Positions 1 to 8,294 of a DNA stretch of 64,000 nucleotides are shown one piece after another. The translations under genes were made by a program, and so were the position numbers. A model generated the notes under the pieces. That model saw only the letters and a program-made list of their open reading frames with translations. It was not told the DNA's origin and did no database searches. The DNA is from JASHPR01 sp963815375 (GTDB taxonomy: Bacteria; Actinomycetota; Actinomycetes; Streptosporangiales; Streptosporangiaceae): positions 558,001 through 622,000 of the forward strand of contig CAWFGX010000005.1 in assembly GCA_963815375.1 (NCBI GenBank). Reading direction: 5' to 3'. Every line of letters starts with the position of its first letter. Position 1 is the first letter of the stretch.

Positions 1-71
1 TGGTGGCCGAAGTAGCAGCCCTGCACCAGACGAACGCGGGCCGCACGGCGCGGCAACCGGAAGGGGAGTGA
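1..71 (+). CDS. C-terminal end of an upstream gene (partial)
   Basis: An open frame enters at the left edge and ends at a TGA at 69-71; the visible tail reads VAEVAALHQTNAGRTARQPE and then stops. It lies 6 bp before the next ATG, and its last codons carry that gene's purine-rich ribosome binding site, so the two are probably co-transcribed. Too short to assign to a family. Confidence 0.35.
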   Translation, partial: VAEVAALHQTNAGRTARQPEGE

Positions 72-77
72 TCCGGC

Positions 78-326
78 ATGCGGGAGAAGCTGGAGCAGCG
101 TGTCAGCGAGCTCAAGGCCGAGCGGGAGAAGGGCCAGCGCGTGCTGGCCGAGATCGACGCCAGGCAGGCCGAGCTGCAGCAGACCCTGCTGCGGATCGGC
201 GGCGCCATCCAGGTGCTGGAGGAACTGCTGGCCGGTTCTGGTCCGGCGGAGCAGGACGGCGTGGACGGCACCGAGCCCATCGCAGTCAACGGCCGCAGCG
301 AGGCCCTGGCCGCCACGGGCGCCTGA
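78..326 (+). CDS. Small coiled-coil hypothetical protein
   Basis: An 82-residue protein. Residues 1-50 form a charged heptad-like stretch (MREKLEQRVSELKAEREKGQ onwards) that should make one long helix or coiled coil; the tail is acidic and disordered. The ATG is chosen because AGGGGAG lies 7-14 bp upstream. There is no signal peptide or membrane segment. Short proteins like this in actinomycetes are often oligomerisation or phage-tail-adjacent coiled coils, but no family is recognised and no function is proposed. Confidence 0.65.
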   Translation: MREKLEQRVSELKAEREKGQRVLAEIDARQAELQQTLLRIGGAIQVLEELLAGSGPAEQDGVDGTEPIAVNGRSEALAATGA

Positions 327-334
327 TCGGGCTA

Positions 335-1063
335 TCAGTCCATGACGACAGTGCCCGCTTCCGCCAGCGCGCGCTCGCGGAGGATGGCCAGGTCCGGGTC
401 ACGGCTGGCGTTGGCGCGAACATCCGGGTTGAGCCGGATCGCCTCGCGCAACGCCGCTGCCGCCTGGTCTGGCATGTTGGCCCGGGCCTGCGCACACGCC
501 AGGTTGTAGCTGGCCATACCGCGGGCCTGGTCGGGCGCGCAGAGGTAGCGGGCGGTCGTGGCGGCGTGCGCCGCCAGGGCGACCGCCCGGTCCGGCTCGC
601 CGTGCGCGAGGTAGTACTCGGCAAGGTGACCCATCGGATGCCAGAACCCGCGGACGATGATCTGCAGCCACAGCTGGCGTCCGCGCAGCCATGCGTGCCG
701 GGAGGGGTCGAGCAGGTCCTCATCGCTGAGACCGCCGGTGCCGTTGACCAGCTCGCGGGCCACCCGGTGGCTGTCGCCGGCCGCCTGGTCAGCGGGCAGC
801 GCGGCGTAGCGGCTGTACGTCTGCGCGGAGCCGTGATCGATCTCGGCGAAGTCCGGCGGCGCCTCACCGAGCCTGATCGCGCTCAGCCGCTGTACCTGCT
901 GGTCACGGAATTCCGTGTTGTGCGCGATGACCGGCAGTGCCGCCCAGCGCTCGGGCCCGCCCGGCTGTCCAGCCGGAGCCGTCTGCAGCAGGATCTGCTC
1001 CTCGGTCGCGGCCAGGCCGATCAGCCCGGTGATCGCGCCCCTGAGTTCGCGTGTGGAGGTCAT
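335..1063 (-). CDS. DinB-like/TPR protein
   Basis: A 242-residue cytoplasmic protein. The N-terminal ~130 residues resemble the DinB/DfsB four-helix fold (a helix with IAHNTEFRDQQ, then HPMGHLAEYY around the middle), and the C-terminal ~90 residues look like tetratricopeptide helices (YNLACAQARANMPDQAAAAL, then AIRLNPDV). The start at 1063 is preferred over a longer open frame because GGAGG lies just upstream and the ATG overlaps the stop of the methyltransferase gene by 4 bp (ATGA), so the two are translationally coupled. The substrate is unknown; DinB-like proteins are often thiol-dependent detoxification enzymes. The assignment rests on fold-like motifs only. Confidence 0.6.
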   Translation of the reverse strand: MTSTRELRGAITGLIGLAATEEQILLQTAPAGQPGGPERWAALPVIAHNTEFRDQQVQRLSAIRLGEAPPDFAEIDHGSAQTYSRYAALPADQAAGDSHRVARELVNGTGGLSDEDLLDPSRHAWLRGRQLWLQIIVRGFWHPMGHLAEYYLAHGEPDRAVALAAHAATTARYLCAPDQARGMASYNLACAQARANMPDQAAAALREAIRLNPDVRANASRDPDLAILRERALAEAGTVVMD

Positions 1064-1674
1064 GCCACGCCCTCCTGATCCTCGGCGGATGCGGCGCCGC
1101 AGCCGTCCGGCCCGGCTGACTTGCACGCCACGAACTTCAGGCCCCAGTCGACCATGATGGTGATCTTGTCGAAGCCGACGGTCTGCAGGCGGGTGAGCGC
1201 GGACGCCGGCTCGACCGGGTTGTACGTGTCACCCTCGTGGAAGTGGTGCAGGCCGTTACTGGCGAGGCTGTCGGAGGCGATGAACACGCCACCGGGCCGC
1301 AGCACCCGGAACGCTTCTGCCAGCAGCCTGTTCTGCGACGCGAGCGTGGGCACGTGGTGCAGCATCGTGAAGCAGCCGACCGAGTCGAAGCTCGCGTCCG
1401 GGTAGCCAAGCTCGGTCGCGTCGCCGACGACAACCTTGACGTTGCTGTCGGCGTACTTCGCAGCCAGCTTCCCCGCGGCCTCCGCGTCGCTCTCCACGGC
1501 GGTGAGGCGCCGCACCCGGTGCCGCAGCCACTCAGTGGCCGCGCCCGGCCCGGGCCCGATCTCCAGCATGTCGTCACCGAGATCAGCGTCCCTGGTGAGG
1601 GACGGGAGGATCTCGTCCTGTATGTGAGCCGCCCACTCGGGGCTGGGGCAGAGCCGTTCATGATTCTCGTTCAT
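1060..1674 (-). CDS. Class I SAM-dependent methyltransferase (type 11)
   Basis: A 204-residue methyltransferase. Motif I is LEIGPGPGAATEWL, followed by the acidic residue of motif II (TAVESDAEA), VVVGDATELGYPDASFDSV, and the post-motif stretch EAFRVLRPGGVFIASDS. This is the core of UbiE/type 11 enzymes; the substrate cannot be read from it. The start MNENHERL at 1674 is chosen because the longer frame upstream is alanine/arginine filler and runs into the divergent AraC gene. It is followed by the DinB/TPR gene with a 4-bp overlap. The AraC-type regulator gene diverges from it and may control it. Confidence 0.8.
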   Translation of the reverse strand: MNENHERLCPSPEWAAHIQDEILPSLTRDADLGDDMLEIGPGPGAATEWLRHRVRRLTAVESDAEAAGKLAAKYADSNVKVVVGDATELGYPDASFDSVGCFTMLHHVPTLASQNRLLAEAFRVLRPGGVFIASDSLASNGLHHFHEGDTYNPVEPASALTRLQTVGFDKITIMVDWGLKFVACKSAGPDGCGAASAEDQEGVA

Positions 1675-1675
1675 A

Positions 1676-2518
1676 GTGGTGACGCTACGGGCGCGCCTGG
1701 CCAGGGCCAACGGCGTAGGCTGCCATGTTGTGTCGCAGGACGGACATTGCGGCCCGGGGGAGGGGGACACTCCGGCCGCCGTCACCGTCGTGACATTCCC
1801 CATGCCGACGGGCCGGGTCTTCGACTGGCACACCCATGCCGATCACCAGCTCGCCTGGGCCGCCAGCGGCGTCCTCACGGTCCGGACCGCCACAGCGGCG
1901 TGGGTGCTGCCGCCTACCCGGGCCCTGTGGATTCCTGCTGGGCTGCGGCACGAGACGCTGTCGGCGGGTACCGCGACCATGCGGGCCCTGTACCTCCGCC
2001 CGGAGCTCTGCCCGGTCAGCTGGCCGGACCCGGTTCCGGTCGCCGCGAGCCCGCTGCTGGCCGAGCTGATCGGCTACCTGGAGGATTCCCGCCTCGCCCC
2101 GGACCGCCGCGCGCATGCCGAGGCTCTCCTCGTCGATCTGCTGCAGCCGGTAACGATGACCACGATCGAGGTCCGGATGCCGGCTGACGAGCGGGCCCGG
2201 CAGGTGGCCGAGGCGCTCGCCGCCAGCCCGGCCGACGGCCGGACGCTGGCGGAGTGGGGCCATGATGTGGGTGCCAGCGAGCGGACTCTGGCCCGGGGCT
2301 TCGTGGCCGGCACAGGTCTGGCGTTCGGCCGCTGGCGGGCGCTGCTGCGCCTGCAGGCCGCGCTGCCCGCGCTGGCCGCCGGCGAGCCGGTCGGGAATGT
2401 GGCCCGGCACGTGGGCTACGAGTCAGCCAGCGCGTTCGTAGCCGCGTTCCGGCGGGAGACCGGTGTGACCCCGGCCGCCTACTTCCGCAGCCCGGCCGGG
2501 GCGAGCGGCTTGGACTGA
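1676..2518 (+). CDS. AraC-family transcriptional regulator with N-terminal cupin
   Basis: Up to 280 residues. The N-terminal half is an AraC-type cupin sensor (VFDWHTHADHQLAWAASGVL, then WVLPPTRALWIPAG). The C-terminal ~100 residues hold two helix-turn-helix motifs (TLAEWGHDVGASERTLAR and NVARHVGYESASAFVAAFRR, ending ETGVTPAAYFR). The true start is uncertain: the GTG at 1676 leaves 1 bp to the divergent gene and no room for a promoter, so a start near 1789-1801 at VTFPMPTG is more likely. The regulator lies divergent from the methyltransferase and DinB genes and probably controls them and itself. Confidence 0.85.
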   Translation: MVTLRARLARANGVGCHVVSQDGHCGPGEGDTPAAVTVVTFPMPTGRVFDWHTHADHQLAWAASGVLTVRTATAAWVLPPTRALWIPAGLRHETLSAGTATMRALYLRPELCPVSWPDPVPVAASPLLAELIGYLEDSRLAPDRRAHAEALLVDLLQPVTMTTIEVRMPADERARQVAEALAASPADGRTLAEWGHDVGASERTLARGFVAGTGLAFGRWRALLRLQAALPALAAGEPVGNVARHVGYESASAFVAAFRRETGVTPAAYFRSPAGASGLD

Positions 2519-2546
2519 CCCGGGCGCGGCCGCCGGGACCCTGGGG

Positions 2547-3275
2547 TCAGTTCACGTACAGGTGCGGGCTGCCCTTCACGCTTGCGTCGTTGACCGGGCC
2601 GAACTGCACCTGTGACAGGCTCACCGGCGGGCACGAGTCGGGGCTGCTCTGTGGAAGGGATGAGCTGATGACCTGACTGCTTAGGGCCAGCAGTGGCCCG
2701 GTGTCGGAGTAGTGGCCGCTGAGCTTGGCAGCAGCCCAGCTGCAGCTGAACGCTCCGATGGGGGCGGGGGCGGAGAGCGAGAGTGATATCTCGATGGCAG
2801 GATTCGAGGTCGACTTCACCGGCTGGGCCAGTTTTACGGGCAGGCCCTTGGCGTCGCTGAATGTCGTCTGGACGCCGGGCATCTTGAACGTCAGGCTCGT
2901 GACCGTGAGAGCCACCCCGGGCACCTGGCTGTTCCACCCAGTGCAATCGGCAGTCGGGACGGTCAGTGACGTCGCTGCGGTCACGGCGCTGCCCGGTCGC
3001 GCCGGATCCTTGGTGACCTCGGTCTTCAACGTTGCCTGTGTGCAGGTAACAGCGATCGTGACGGAATCGCCGAAGGTGAGAGTGAAGTCCGTCTTTGGCT
3101 TCAGCCCCGCGGACAGGACTGCCTTGGCAGACACGTTGGTGCCCTTGACCTTGCCGTACGTCAGGACCGTCACCTTCGCGGCCGCCGCGGTGGCCGCCGA
3201 GGCCATCGTCGGGCCGGCCATCAGCATCGTTGCCATGGCAGCCGCGGTTGCGGCGAGGAGCAAGGGCTTGCGCAT
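2547..3275 (-). CDS. Secreted protein of unknown function
   Basis: A 242-residue exported protein. The N-terminus MRKPLLLAATAAAMATMLMA is a clear Sec signal peptide with cleavage expected after ASAA near residue 28. The mature part is rich in Ser/Thr/Val with four or five cysteines and beta-strand-like alternation (SLTVPTADCTGW, FSCSWAAAKLSGHY), suggesting a disulphide-bonded beta sandwich. The start at 3275 is chosen for the signal peptide and a purine-rich RBS about 10 bp upstream; the longer frame to 3377 is not supported. Similar exported proteins are common in actinomycetes without known function. Confidence 0.7.
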   Translation of the reverse strand: MRKPLLLAATAAAMATMLMAGPTMASAATAAAAKVTVLTYGKVKGTNVSAKAVLSAGLKPKTDFTLTFGDSVTIAVTCTQATLKTEVTKDPARPGSAVTAATSLTVPTADCTGWNSQVPGVALTVTSLTFKMPGVQTTFSDAKGLPVKLAQPVKSTSNPAIEISLSLSAPAPIGAFSCSWAAAKLSGHYSDTGPLLALSSQVISSSLPQSSPDSCPPVSLSQVQFGPVNDASVKGSPHLYVN

Positions 3276-3373
3276 CCTGTGAACCTGCCTCTTCGACCGG
3301 GAATCTGCCGCGCATGCTATCCCCTTAAACATGTCTATAAGCCGATTTAAAGGCACCATTACCGGGCACCTGA

Positions 3374-4336
3374 TCACCTCGCGGCCACGCGGCCCAGGAT
3401 CCAGCCCTCCGTCGTGGTGATGGCCGGGTCGTGGTCAGGCTCGCCGGACGGGATGGCCCCGGTGACCACGGCGATGACCCCGAGCAGGCCGATCACGGCG
3501 TCGAACTCGTCCTCACCGTCTGGGCCCGGCGACAGGCCGGCCTCGACGCGGCGCCGGACCCGGGCATCCCAGGTGACGCCCAGCGACTCGGCCCAGGAGA
3601 GGATGCCCGGGACCCAGGCCAGCCGGTCGTCCCGCCGCCGCTTGCTCCACCGGGCGCGGGCCGCTGGGCGGACGTAGCGGTAGTACTCGCGCGGGTACGC
3701 CTCGGCAGCCACGACGCCGCCGCGCCCGCCGAGCAGCGCGGGCAGCGGCCCGTCGAACGGCCACAGCGCGACCGGCGGCTGCCACTGCCGCGCCGCCGAC
3801 AGCAGCCGCCAGCCGTTCAGCGCTGCCTTGCCTACCTGCTTCCCGCCGAGCGTCCAGAACAACGTCTCCGCGTCGCTGCCCTCGCAGCGGCGGCGCAGCT
3901 CCGCAGCGGTGAGCCCGAGGGCGCGGTACAGGTGCTCGCGCCTGGTCCCGCCAGGCACCGCCGGGTAGAACGGCCGGCCCAGGGCGATCTCGCTGGCCTG
4001 CCTGGCGACCACGCTGAACTGTTGCCACGGGGGAGAGCCGAGCACGTTCAGGAACCCGGGGAACGACGAGATTCCCGCGGCCGCCGCGTACGCACGGGGA
4101 AGCCCGATCGGAAAGTCGAACCCGGCGATGGCCTGGCCTGGTGCGGCCGCGGTGGCGAGCTGCCGCAGAAGGCCGCCCTCAGGCCTGTCGCTGTCAGGGG
4201 CGGGCCTCAGCGACGTGACCAGGTACCTGGAGGGCTCACCCGGCCGGCCGCCCCCGGTGAGCCTGGCCTCAGCAACCTGGCGTTTGCGGGGTGTCGCCCC
4301 CCAGTCAGCGTGAGCGGCGACCGTCGGCAGCGCCAC
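3374..4336 (-). CDS. DUF429-like predicted nuclease-fold protein
   Basis: A 320-residue soluble protein. Motifs resembling DUF429 (predicted RNase H-like fold) are present in order: AIAGFDFPIGLPRAYA in the first third, VVAAEAYPREYYRYV in the middle, and DEFDAVIGLLGVIAVVTGAI near the end, where Asp residues could form a metal site. The N-terminus ADWGATPRKRQVAEARL fits the strand that usually opens the fold, although the usual GVD is not obvious. It stands alone between a secreted protein and an acidic small protein. Function unknown; the family assignment is moderate. Confidence 0.55.
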   Translation of the reverse strand: MALPTVAAHADWGATPRKRQVAEARLTGGGRPGEPSRYLVTSLRPAPDSDRPEGGLLRQLATAAAPGQAIAGFDFPIGLPRAYAAAAGISSFPGFLNVLGSPPWQQFSVVARQASEIALGRPFYPAVPGGTRREHLYRALGLTAAELRRRCEGSDAETLFWTLGGKQVGKAALNGWRLLSAARQWQPPVALWPFDGPLPALLGGRGGVVAAEAYPREYYRYVRPAARARWSKRRRDDRLAWVPGILSWAESLGVTWDARVRRRVEAGLSPGPDGEDEFDAVIGLLGVIAVVTGAIPSGEPDHDPAITTTEGWILGRVAAR

Positions 4337-4433
4337 GCCGCGAGGTTACCCCGGGCCCGCCGGTGCGGGTGCTGGGCGTAGCGTGCTGGGGTATAGCTGT
4401 CTAGGCCTTGTCCGCACACCCCCTGGAGGCGTA

Positions 4434-4748
4434 GTGACAGAGCAGGTGCCCGAGGACGAGCTGCCCGAGGACTTCCACCGCGACCGCCGGGAGCATGGCG
4501 GCGAACCCCAGCGCCTCGACGACGACCGGCTGGCCCGGCTGACTGAGGAGGAGCGGGTCGAGGCCGGGATCGACGCTTACGACCCGGACGAGGTACCGCC
4601 TGCGACCGACGCCCCGCCCGAGTTCGACGTCACCCAGACCGAGGAGTTCCAGGAGGCGCGGGCCGAGATCCGCCGCGAGTACGACGCCGACGAGCTGCAG
4701 ATCAAGGGCGAGCGGGACCCGTTCCCGCCCAGCCACTACGACCGGTGA
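4434..4748 (+). CDS. Acidic hypothetical protein
   Basis: A 104-residue, strongly acidic, probably disordered protein (VTEQVPEDELPEDFHRDRRE; LTEEERVEAGIDAYDPDEVP; ending KGERDPFPPSHYDR). The GTG at 4434 is chosen because GGAGG ends 4 bp before it; an upstream GTG at 4383 has no RBS. The pattern of EER-AGIDAYDPD and VP-ATD is common to short actinomycete hypothetical proteins. Its 3' end overlaps the convergent DMT transporter gene by 13 bp. Confidence 0.65.
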   Translation: MTEQVPEDELPEDFHRDRREHGGEPQRLDDDRLARLTEEERVEAGIDAYDPDEVPPATDAPPEFDVTQTEEFQEARAEIRREYDADELQIKGERDPFPPSHYDR

Positions 4749-5638
4749 GGCGAGGACTGCCCGGCAGGCTCGGTGCTAGCCGGGCGCGCCGGCGCAATGT
4801 TCGCCGGCGCCGCACGGGATAGCCATACGATCCCGGCGGCCATCACGGCGAAGGCCGTGAACGCTACGGCAACCCGCGCCGGGCTGGCAGTGAACTGCTC
4901 GTTGAACACCCACACGCTCAGCCCGATGCTCGCCAGCGGGTTGATGACAACCAGCAGCGGCTCGGAGATGCTCAGCGGGCCCACGTGCAGGGCTGCCTGC
5001 TCCAGGAATGTACCGGCCACCGCGGCCGCGATGAGCGCGTACGGTGACCAGTTCTCGAGCATGCCGACCAGGCCGGACGCCGCCAGTATCTGGGTCGCGG
5101 TCTTCACGAACGTCGCCATCAGCGCCCAGGTGAGCGACCCGGCTGCGGCGAACACGGCCGCGCGCTGCGCTGGCGTTCCCCGGATCCCCGACGCCGCGAG
5201 CACTGCGATGACAACGCCGAAGGCGATGAGGGCCGACAGCCAGTCGGTCGCCGAGGGGCTCGCAGTTCCGCCCGCCGGCTCGGCGAGGCCGAGGAACGCA
5301 GCCAGCGACACACAGACAACGACGGCGGCTACCCACGCGGCACCGGCCACATCCTGGCCGATCCACAGCCACCGCAGCACCAGGACGAAGACCAGCTCGG
5401 TGATCAGCAGGGGCTGGACAACGGAGAGCAGCCCGAAGTGCAGAGCGAGGGCCTGGAACACGAACGCGCCCACGGCGCCCACCCACCCCAGCGTCCACAT
5501 CGGCTGCCGGATCAGGTAGCGGACCAGGCCCCAGCCCTTCTCCCGCCTGGGAGCGGTGACGCTGGCCAGGTGCTGGGCGACCAGCGTGACCGCATTCGAG
5601 AAGGCGGAAGCGACAGCGAATACGACGGCAAGGGCCAC
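4736..5638 (-). CDS. DMT/EamA-type membrane transporter
   Basis: A 300-residue integral membrane protein with about nine or ten hydrophobic helices: helix 1 is ALAVVFAVASAFSNAVTLVA, and a long internal repeat of DMT type follows (LLSVVQPLLITELVFVLVL in the first half, GPLSISEPLLVVINPLASI in the second). The paired Q/E-P-LL motifs are typical of the actinomycete branch close to NIPA/DMT transporters. Substrate unknown. It begins with ATG at 5638 and is monocistronic; the divergent MOSC gene starts 109 bp away. The C-terminal tail is Pro/Ser-rich. Confidence 0.8.
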   Translation of the reverse strand: MALAVVFAVASAFSNAVTLVAQHLASVTAPRREKGWGLVRYLIRQPMWTLGWVGAVGAFVFQALALHFGLLSVVQPLLITELVFVLVLRWLWIGQDVAGAAWVAAVVVCVSLAAFLGLAEPAGGTASPSATDWLSALIAFGVVIAVLAASGIRGTPAQRAAVFAAAGSLTWALMATFVKTATQILAASGLVGMLENWSPYALIAAAVAGTFLEQAALHVGPLSISEPLLVVINPLASIGLSVWVFNEQFTASPARVAVAFTAFAVMAAGIVWLSRAAPANIAPARPASTEPAGQSSPHRS

Positions 5639-5746
5639 TGCCCCCCTTTATGCCCCTGATACGTTACGTAACCACCTGACAGCGGCACGGAGTCAGCGGC
5701 GAAAACCTGCTGGGGGAGGGCGGCCACCTCAATTACGCTCGCTGAC

Positions 5747-6616
5747 ATGGCCATGACCGTGACCGACCTCTACCGCTACCCGGTCAAATCGTGTCGGGGC
5801 GAGCGGCTTCCGGCGGCCTGCGTTGAGCCGTGGGGCCTGGCTGGCGACCGCCGGTGGATGATCGTCGATCACGAGGGCCTGGTGGTGACGGCGCGGGAGC
5901 ACCCACCGCTCGTGCTGGTCACGCCCGCCGTAGAGCCCGGCGCCATCCGGCTGACCTCGCCTGGCCTGCCTGAGCTGACGGTGAGCATCCCGCGGGATGG
6001 TGAACTGGTCCCGGTCGTCGTATGGGACAGCAAGCTCCTGGCCACGCTGGCCAGCGAGGGGGCGGCCGCCTGGCTCAGCGTCGTGGCCGGTGAGCCGGTG
6101 CGGCTGGTCTACCTCGACGACCCGACGCGGCGCCGGACAAACCCGGCTTTCAGCCGCGATAGTGACCGCGTGTCCTTCGCCGATGGTTACCCGCTGCTGC
6201 TCACGGCGGAAAGCTCGCTGGCAGCGCTCAACGAGCTCATCGCGGCCGGGCCGCGGGCGGCCGAGGGACCGCTGCCGATGCGGCGGTTCCGGCCAAGCGT
6301 TGTGGTGGCTGGGTCCGCTCCGTGGGCCGAGGACGGCTGGCGGCGGCTGCGGATCGGCCCGACGGTGTTCCGCGCGGTCAAGGGCTGCGACCGATGTGTG
6401 CTGACCACCATTGACCCGGACACCGCGGCCAAGGGCAAGGAGCCGATAGCGACGCTGGCCACTTCGCGGCGCTGGGACGGGAAAGTCTGGTTCGGCATGA
6501 ACCTGATCCCCGACCTGCCGCCGGGCGCTGCCGATGGCGCGGCCCAGGAGATCAGAATCGGGGACCCGGTCGAGATACTGGACCAGGTCGACCACACAGA
6601 CGGCCCGCCGCGCTGA
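5747..6616 (+). CDS. MOSC-domain molybdenum-cofactor sulfurtransferase-like protein
   Basis: A 289-residue protein with the MOSC N-terminal beta barrel (LYRYPVKSCRGERLPAACVE, then GLAGDRRWMIVD) and a C-terminal MOSC domain (PMRRFRPSVVVAG, FRAVKGCDRCVLTTIDPDT, PIATLATSRRWDGKVWFGMN). The Cys in CDRCVLTT matches the conserved MOSC/mARC cysteine that binds the Mo-cofactor or sulfur. Members act as amidoxime-reducing mARC-like enzymes or sulfur carriers. No molybdopterin genes are adjacent. The start at ATG 5747 could equally be the ATG two codons later. Confidence 0.88.
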   Translation: MAMTVTDLYRYPVKSCRGERLPAACVEPWGLAGDRRWMIVDHEGLVVTAREHPPLVLVTPAVEPGAIRLTSPGLPELTVSIPRDGELVPVVVWDSKLLATLASEGAAAWLSVVAGEPVRLVYLDDPTRRRTNPAFSRDSDRVSFADGYPLLLTAESSLAALNELIAAGPRAAEGPLPMRRFRPSVVVAGSAPWAEDGWRRLRIGPTVFRAVKGCDRCVLTTIDPDTAAKGKEPIATLATSRRWDGKVWFGMNLIPDLPPGAADGAAQEIRIGDPVEILDQVDHTDGPPR

Positions 6617-6781
6617 AGCCAGAGCTGGCTCATCCGCAGGGCGAGCGCGGGTGGACCGCGGCGCGGCCCGTACCGCGAGCATGTGACGGTTACCGAAACG
6701 TCCGCATTAGGATGCGGACGTATCAATGCCGGATGCGTCATTCAGGTCGCCCGGCGCGGCGGCACAGGTCGAGGAGGCACG

Positions 6782-8254
6782 ATGCCAGATCACGATCGGT
6801 GGGTTGTGGTCGGCCTCGACAACGGGGGGACGACCAACAACGCGACCATCCTCGACAGCGACGGCCAGTTCCTGGTGGACGAGATGGCCGAGTGCCCCAG
6901 CTGCGTGCGGGACGGCCCGGACAAGGCCATCGAGGCCCTTGAGCGGTCGCTGAACCTGGTACTCGAGCTCACCGGGATCCCCAGGGCGATGGTGCGCGCC
7001 GTGGGTCTGGACACGCCGGGCCCGGTCAGCGCCGACGGTGTGATCTCGGCTTCGGGTGCCACCAACTTCGCGAACCCGGCCTGGTGCGGCTTTGACGTTC
7101 GCGGTGCTCTCGAGAGCCGGCTGGGCATACGCGTTCTGTATAACAACGACGCGAACGCGGCGGCGCTGTATGCGCATCATGCCTATTTCGGCGCCGCGCA
7201 GGCCCCGGCGCGTTCCTCGGTCTCGGCGATTGTCGGAACGGGGCTTGGTGGCGGAGTGGTCGAGGCGGGCCAGGTAGTGCATGGCGCCGCCGGTATGGCG
7301 GGCGAACTCGGGCACGTGTGGATCCCTATGGACGGGCTGCTCGCCGAAGGCCAGCCGCTGCCTGCCTGCAACTGCGGCCTGTCCGGCGACGCCGAGAGCG
7401 TGGCGTCGCTGACCGGGATCGAGAAGAACCTGCTGCCGTACTGGCTTGGCCGTTATCCCGATCATCCGCTGGCACAGATGAGCCTGGCCGAGGCGGCGAA
7501 GCGGGTGCGGGGTTACGGCGAGGCTGGCGATCCGCTGGCGCTGCGGATCTTTGCCCAGCAGGCGATGGCGATCGGCCGCCTGTTCACGATTGCCGCGAAC
7601 TTCACCGACCCAGACGCCTACTTCGTCGGCGGCGGGGTTGTCGAGGCGGCGCCGCACTTCCGCGACTGGTTCCTGGAGCGGGTGCGCGAGCACACGATCC
7701 TGCGCGAGGAGCAGAAGGAGGCCGCGACCGTAGCGCTGGTTCCGGACCTGGACATGGCCGGGGCGCGCGGCTCGGCGATCGCCGCCAGCGCCGCGGTGGT
7801 CGGCTTATCGGGCCACGGCCGGGCCGCTGGTGTGTGGGCCGCCAGTGGCTGGGCAGACTCGTGGGATTGCTGGCATCCTGCGGGTGTCCCTGGAACAGCG
7901 ATGCAGGCGGATGGAGAGCACATGGACGAGGACCGGGCACGGGCACTGCTCCTGGAAGAGCGCGTCGACGTGCAGAAACTTCTTGCTGCCGCGGAGGAGG
8001 CGGCACAGGAGGACCGGTCGGCCGAGGATGAGGTGGGCGACAGCGCCGACCCGGCGCAGGCGCTGACCGCCGAGGGCACGGACACCGCCATCGCGGAGAG
8101 CATGCGTGACCGGCTCGCGGTCATCGACCGTGCCCTGCAGCGGCTGGATGACGGCACGTACGGGCGCTCGGTCCGCAGCGGCGTCGCGATTCCCGACGAG
8201 CGGCTCGAAGCCGACCCGGCCGCCGAGCTCACCATCGAGGAAGCCAGCAGCTGA
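6782..8254 (+). CDS. ROK-family sugar kinase fused in frame to a DksA/TraR-like domain
   Basis: A 490-residue ORF from an ATG with GGAGG 5 bp upstream. Residues ~8-345 are a ROK kinase: phosphate loop GLDNGGTTNNATILD, NNDANAAALYAHHAYFGA, GTGLGGGVV, GELGHVWI, and the metal motif CNCGLSGDAES, in which Asp replaces the usual third Cys. Residues ~381-490 resemble DksA/TraR C4 zinc-finger proteins (RALLLEERVDVQKLL, DRALQRLDDGTYGRS, IPDERLEADPAAELT), but every zinc cysteine is missing. An internal ATG at 7922 with GGAG 4 bp upstream could give the DksA-like part alone (110 residues). No stop exists in any frame between about 7800 and 7922. The kinase presumably phosphorylates glucose or an N-acyl hexosamine. 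Confidence 0.8.
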   Translation: MPDHDRWVVVGLDNGGTTNNATILDSDGQFLVDEMAECPSCVRDGPDKAIEALERSLNLVLELTGIPRAMVRAVGLDTPGPVSADGVISASGATNFANPAWCGFDVRGALESRLGIRVLYNNDANAAALYAHHAYFGAAQAPARSSVSAIVGTGLGGGVVEAGQVVHGAAGMAGELGHVWIPMDGLLAEGQPLPACNCGLSGDAESVASLTGIEKNLLPYWLGRYPDHPLAQMSLAEAAKRVRGYGEAGDPLALRIFAQQAMAIGRLFTIAANFTDPDAYFVGGGVVEAAPHFRDWFLERVREHTILREEQKEAATVALVPDLDMAGARGSAIAASAAVVGLSGHGRAAGVWAASGWADSWDCWHPAGVPGTAMQADGEHMDEDRARALLLEERVDVQKLLAAAEEAAQEDRSAEDEVGDSADPAQALTAEGTDTAIAESMRDRLAVIDRALQRLDDGTYGRSVRSGVAIPDERLEADPAAELTIEEASS

Positions 8255-8294
8255 CCTGTCACGCCGGGCGGCGCCGCCTGCTAGGTTCCGCGGT

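Noticed and set aside
3431..4381. 316-codon plus-strand frame opposite the DUF429-like gene
   Set aside because: It is antisense to a gene with clear motifs, and its own translation shows only Arg/Pro/Gly repetition.
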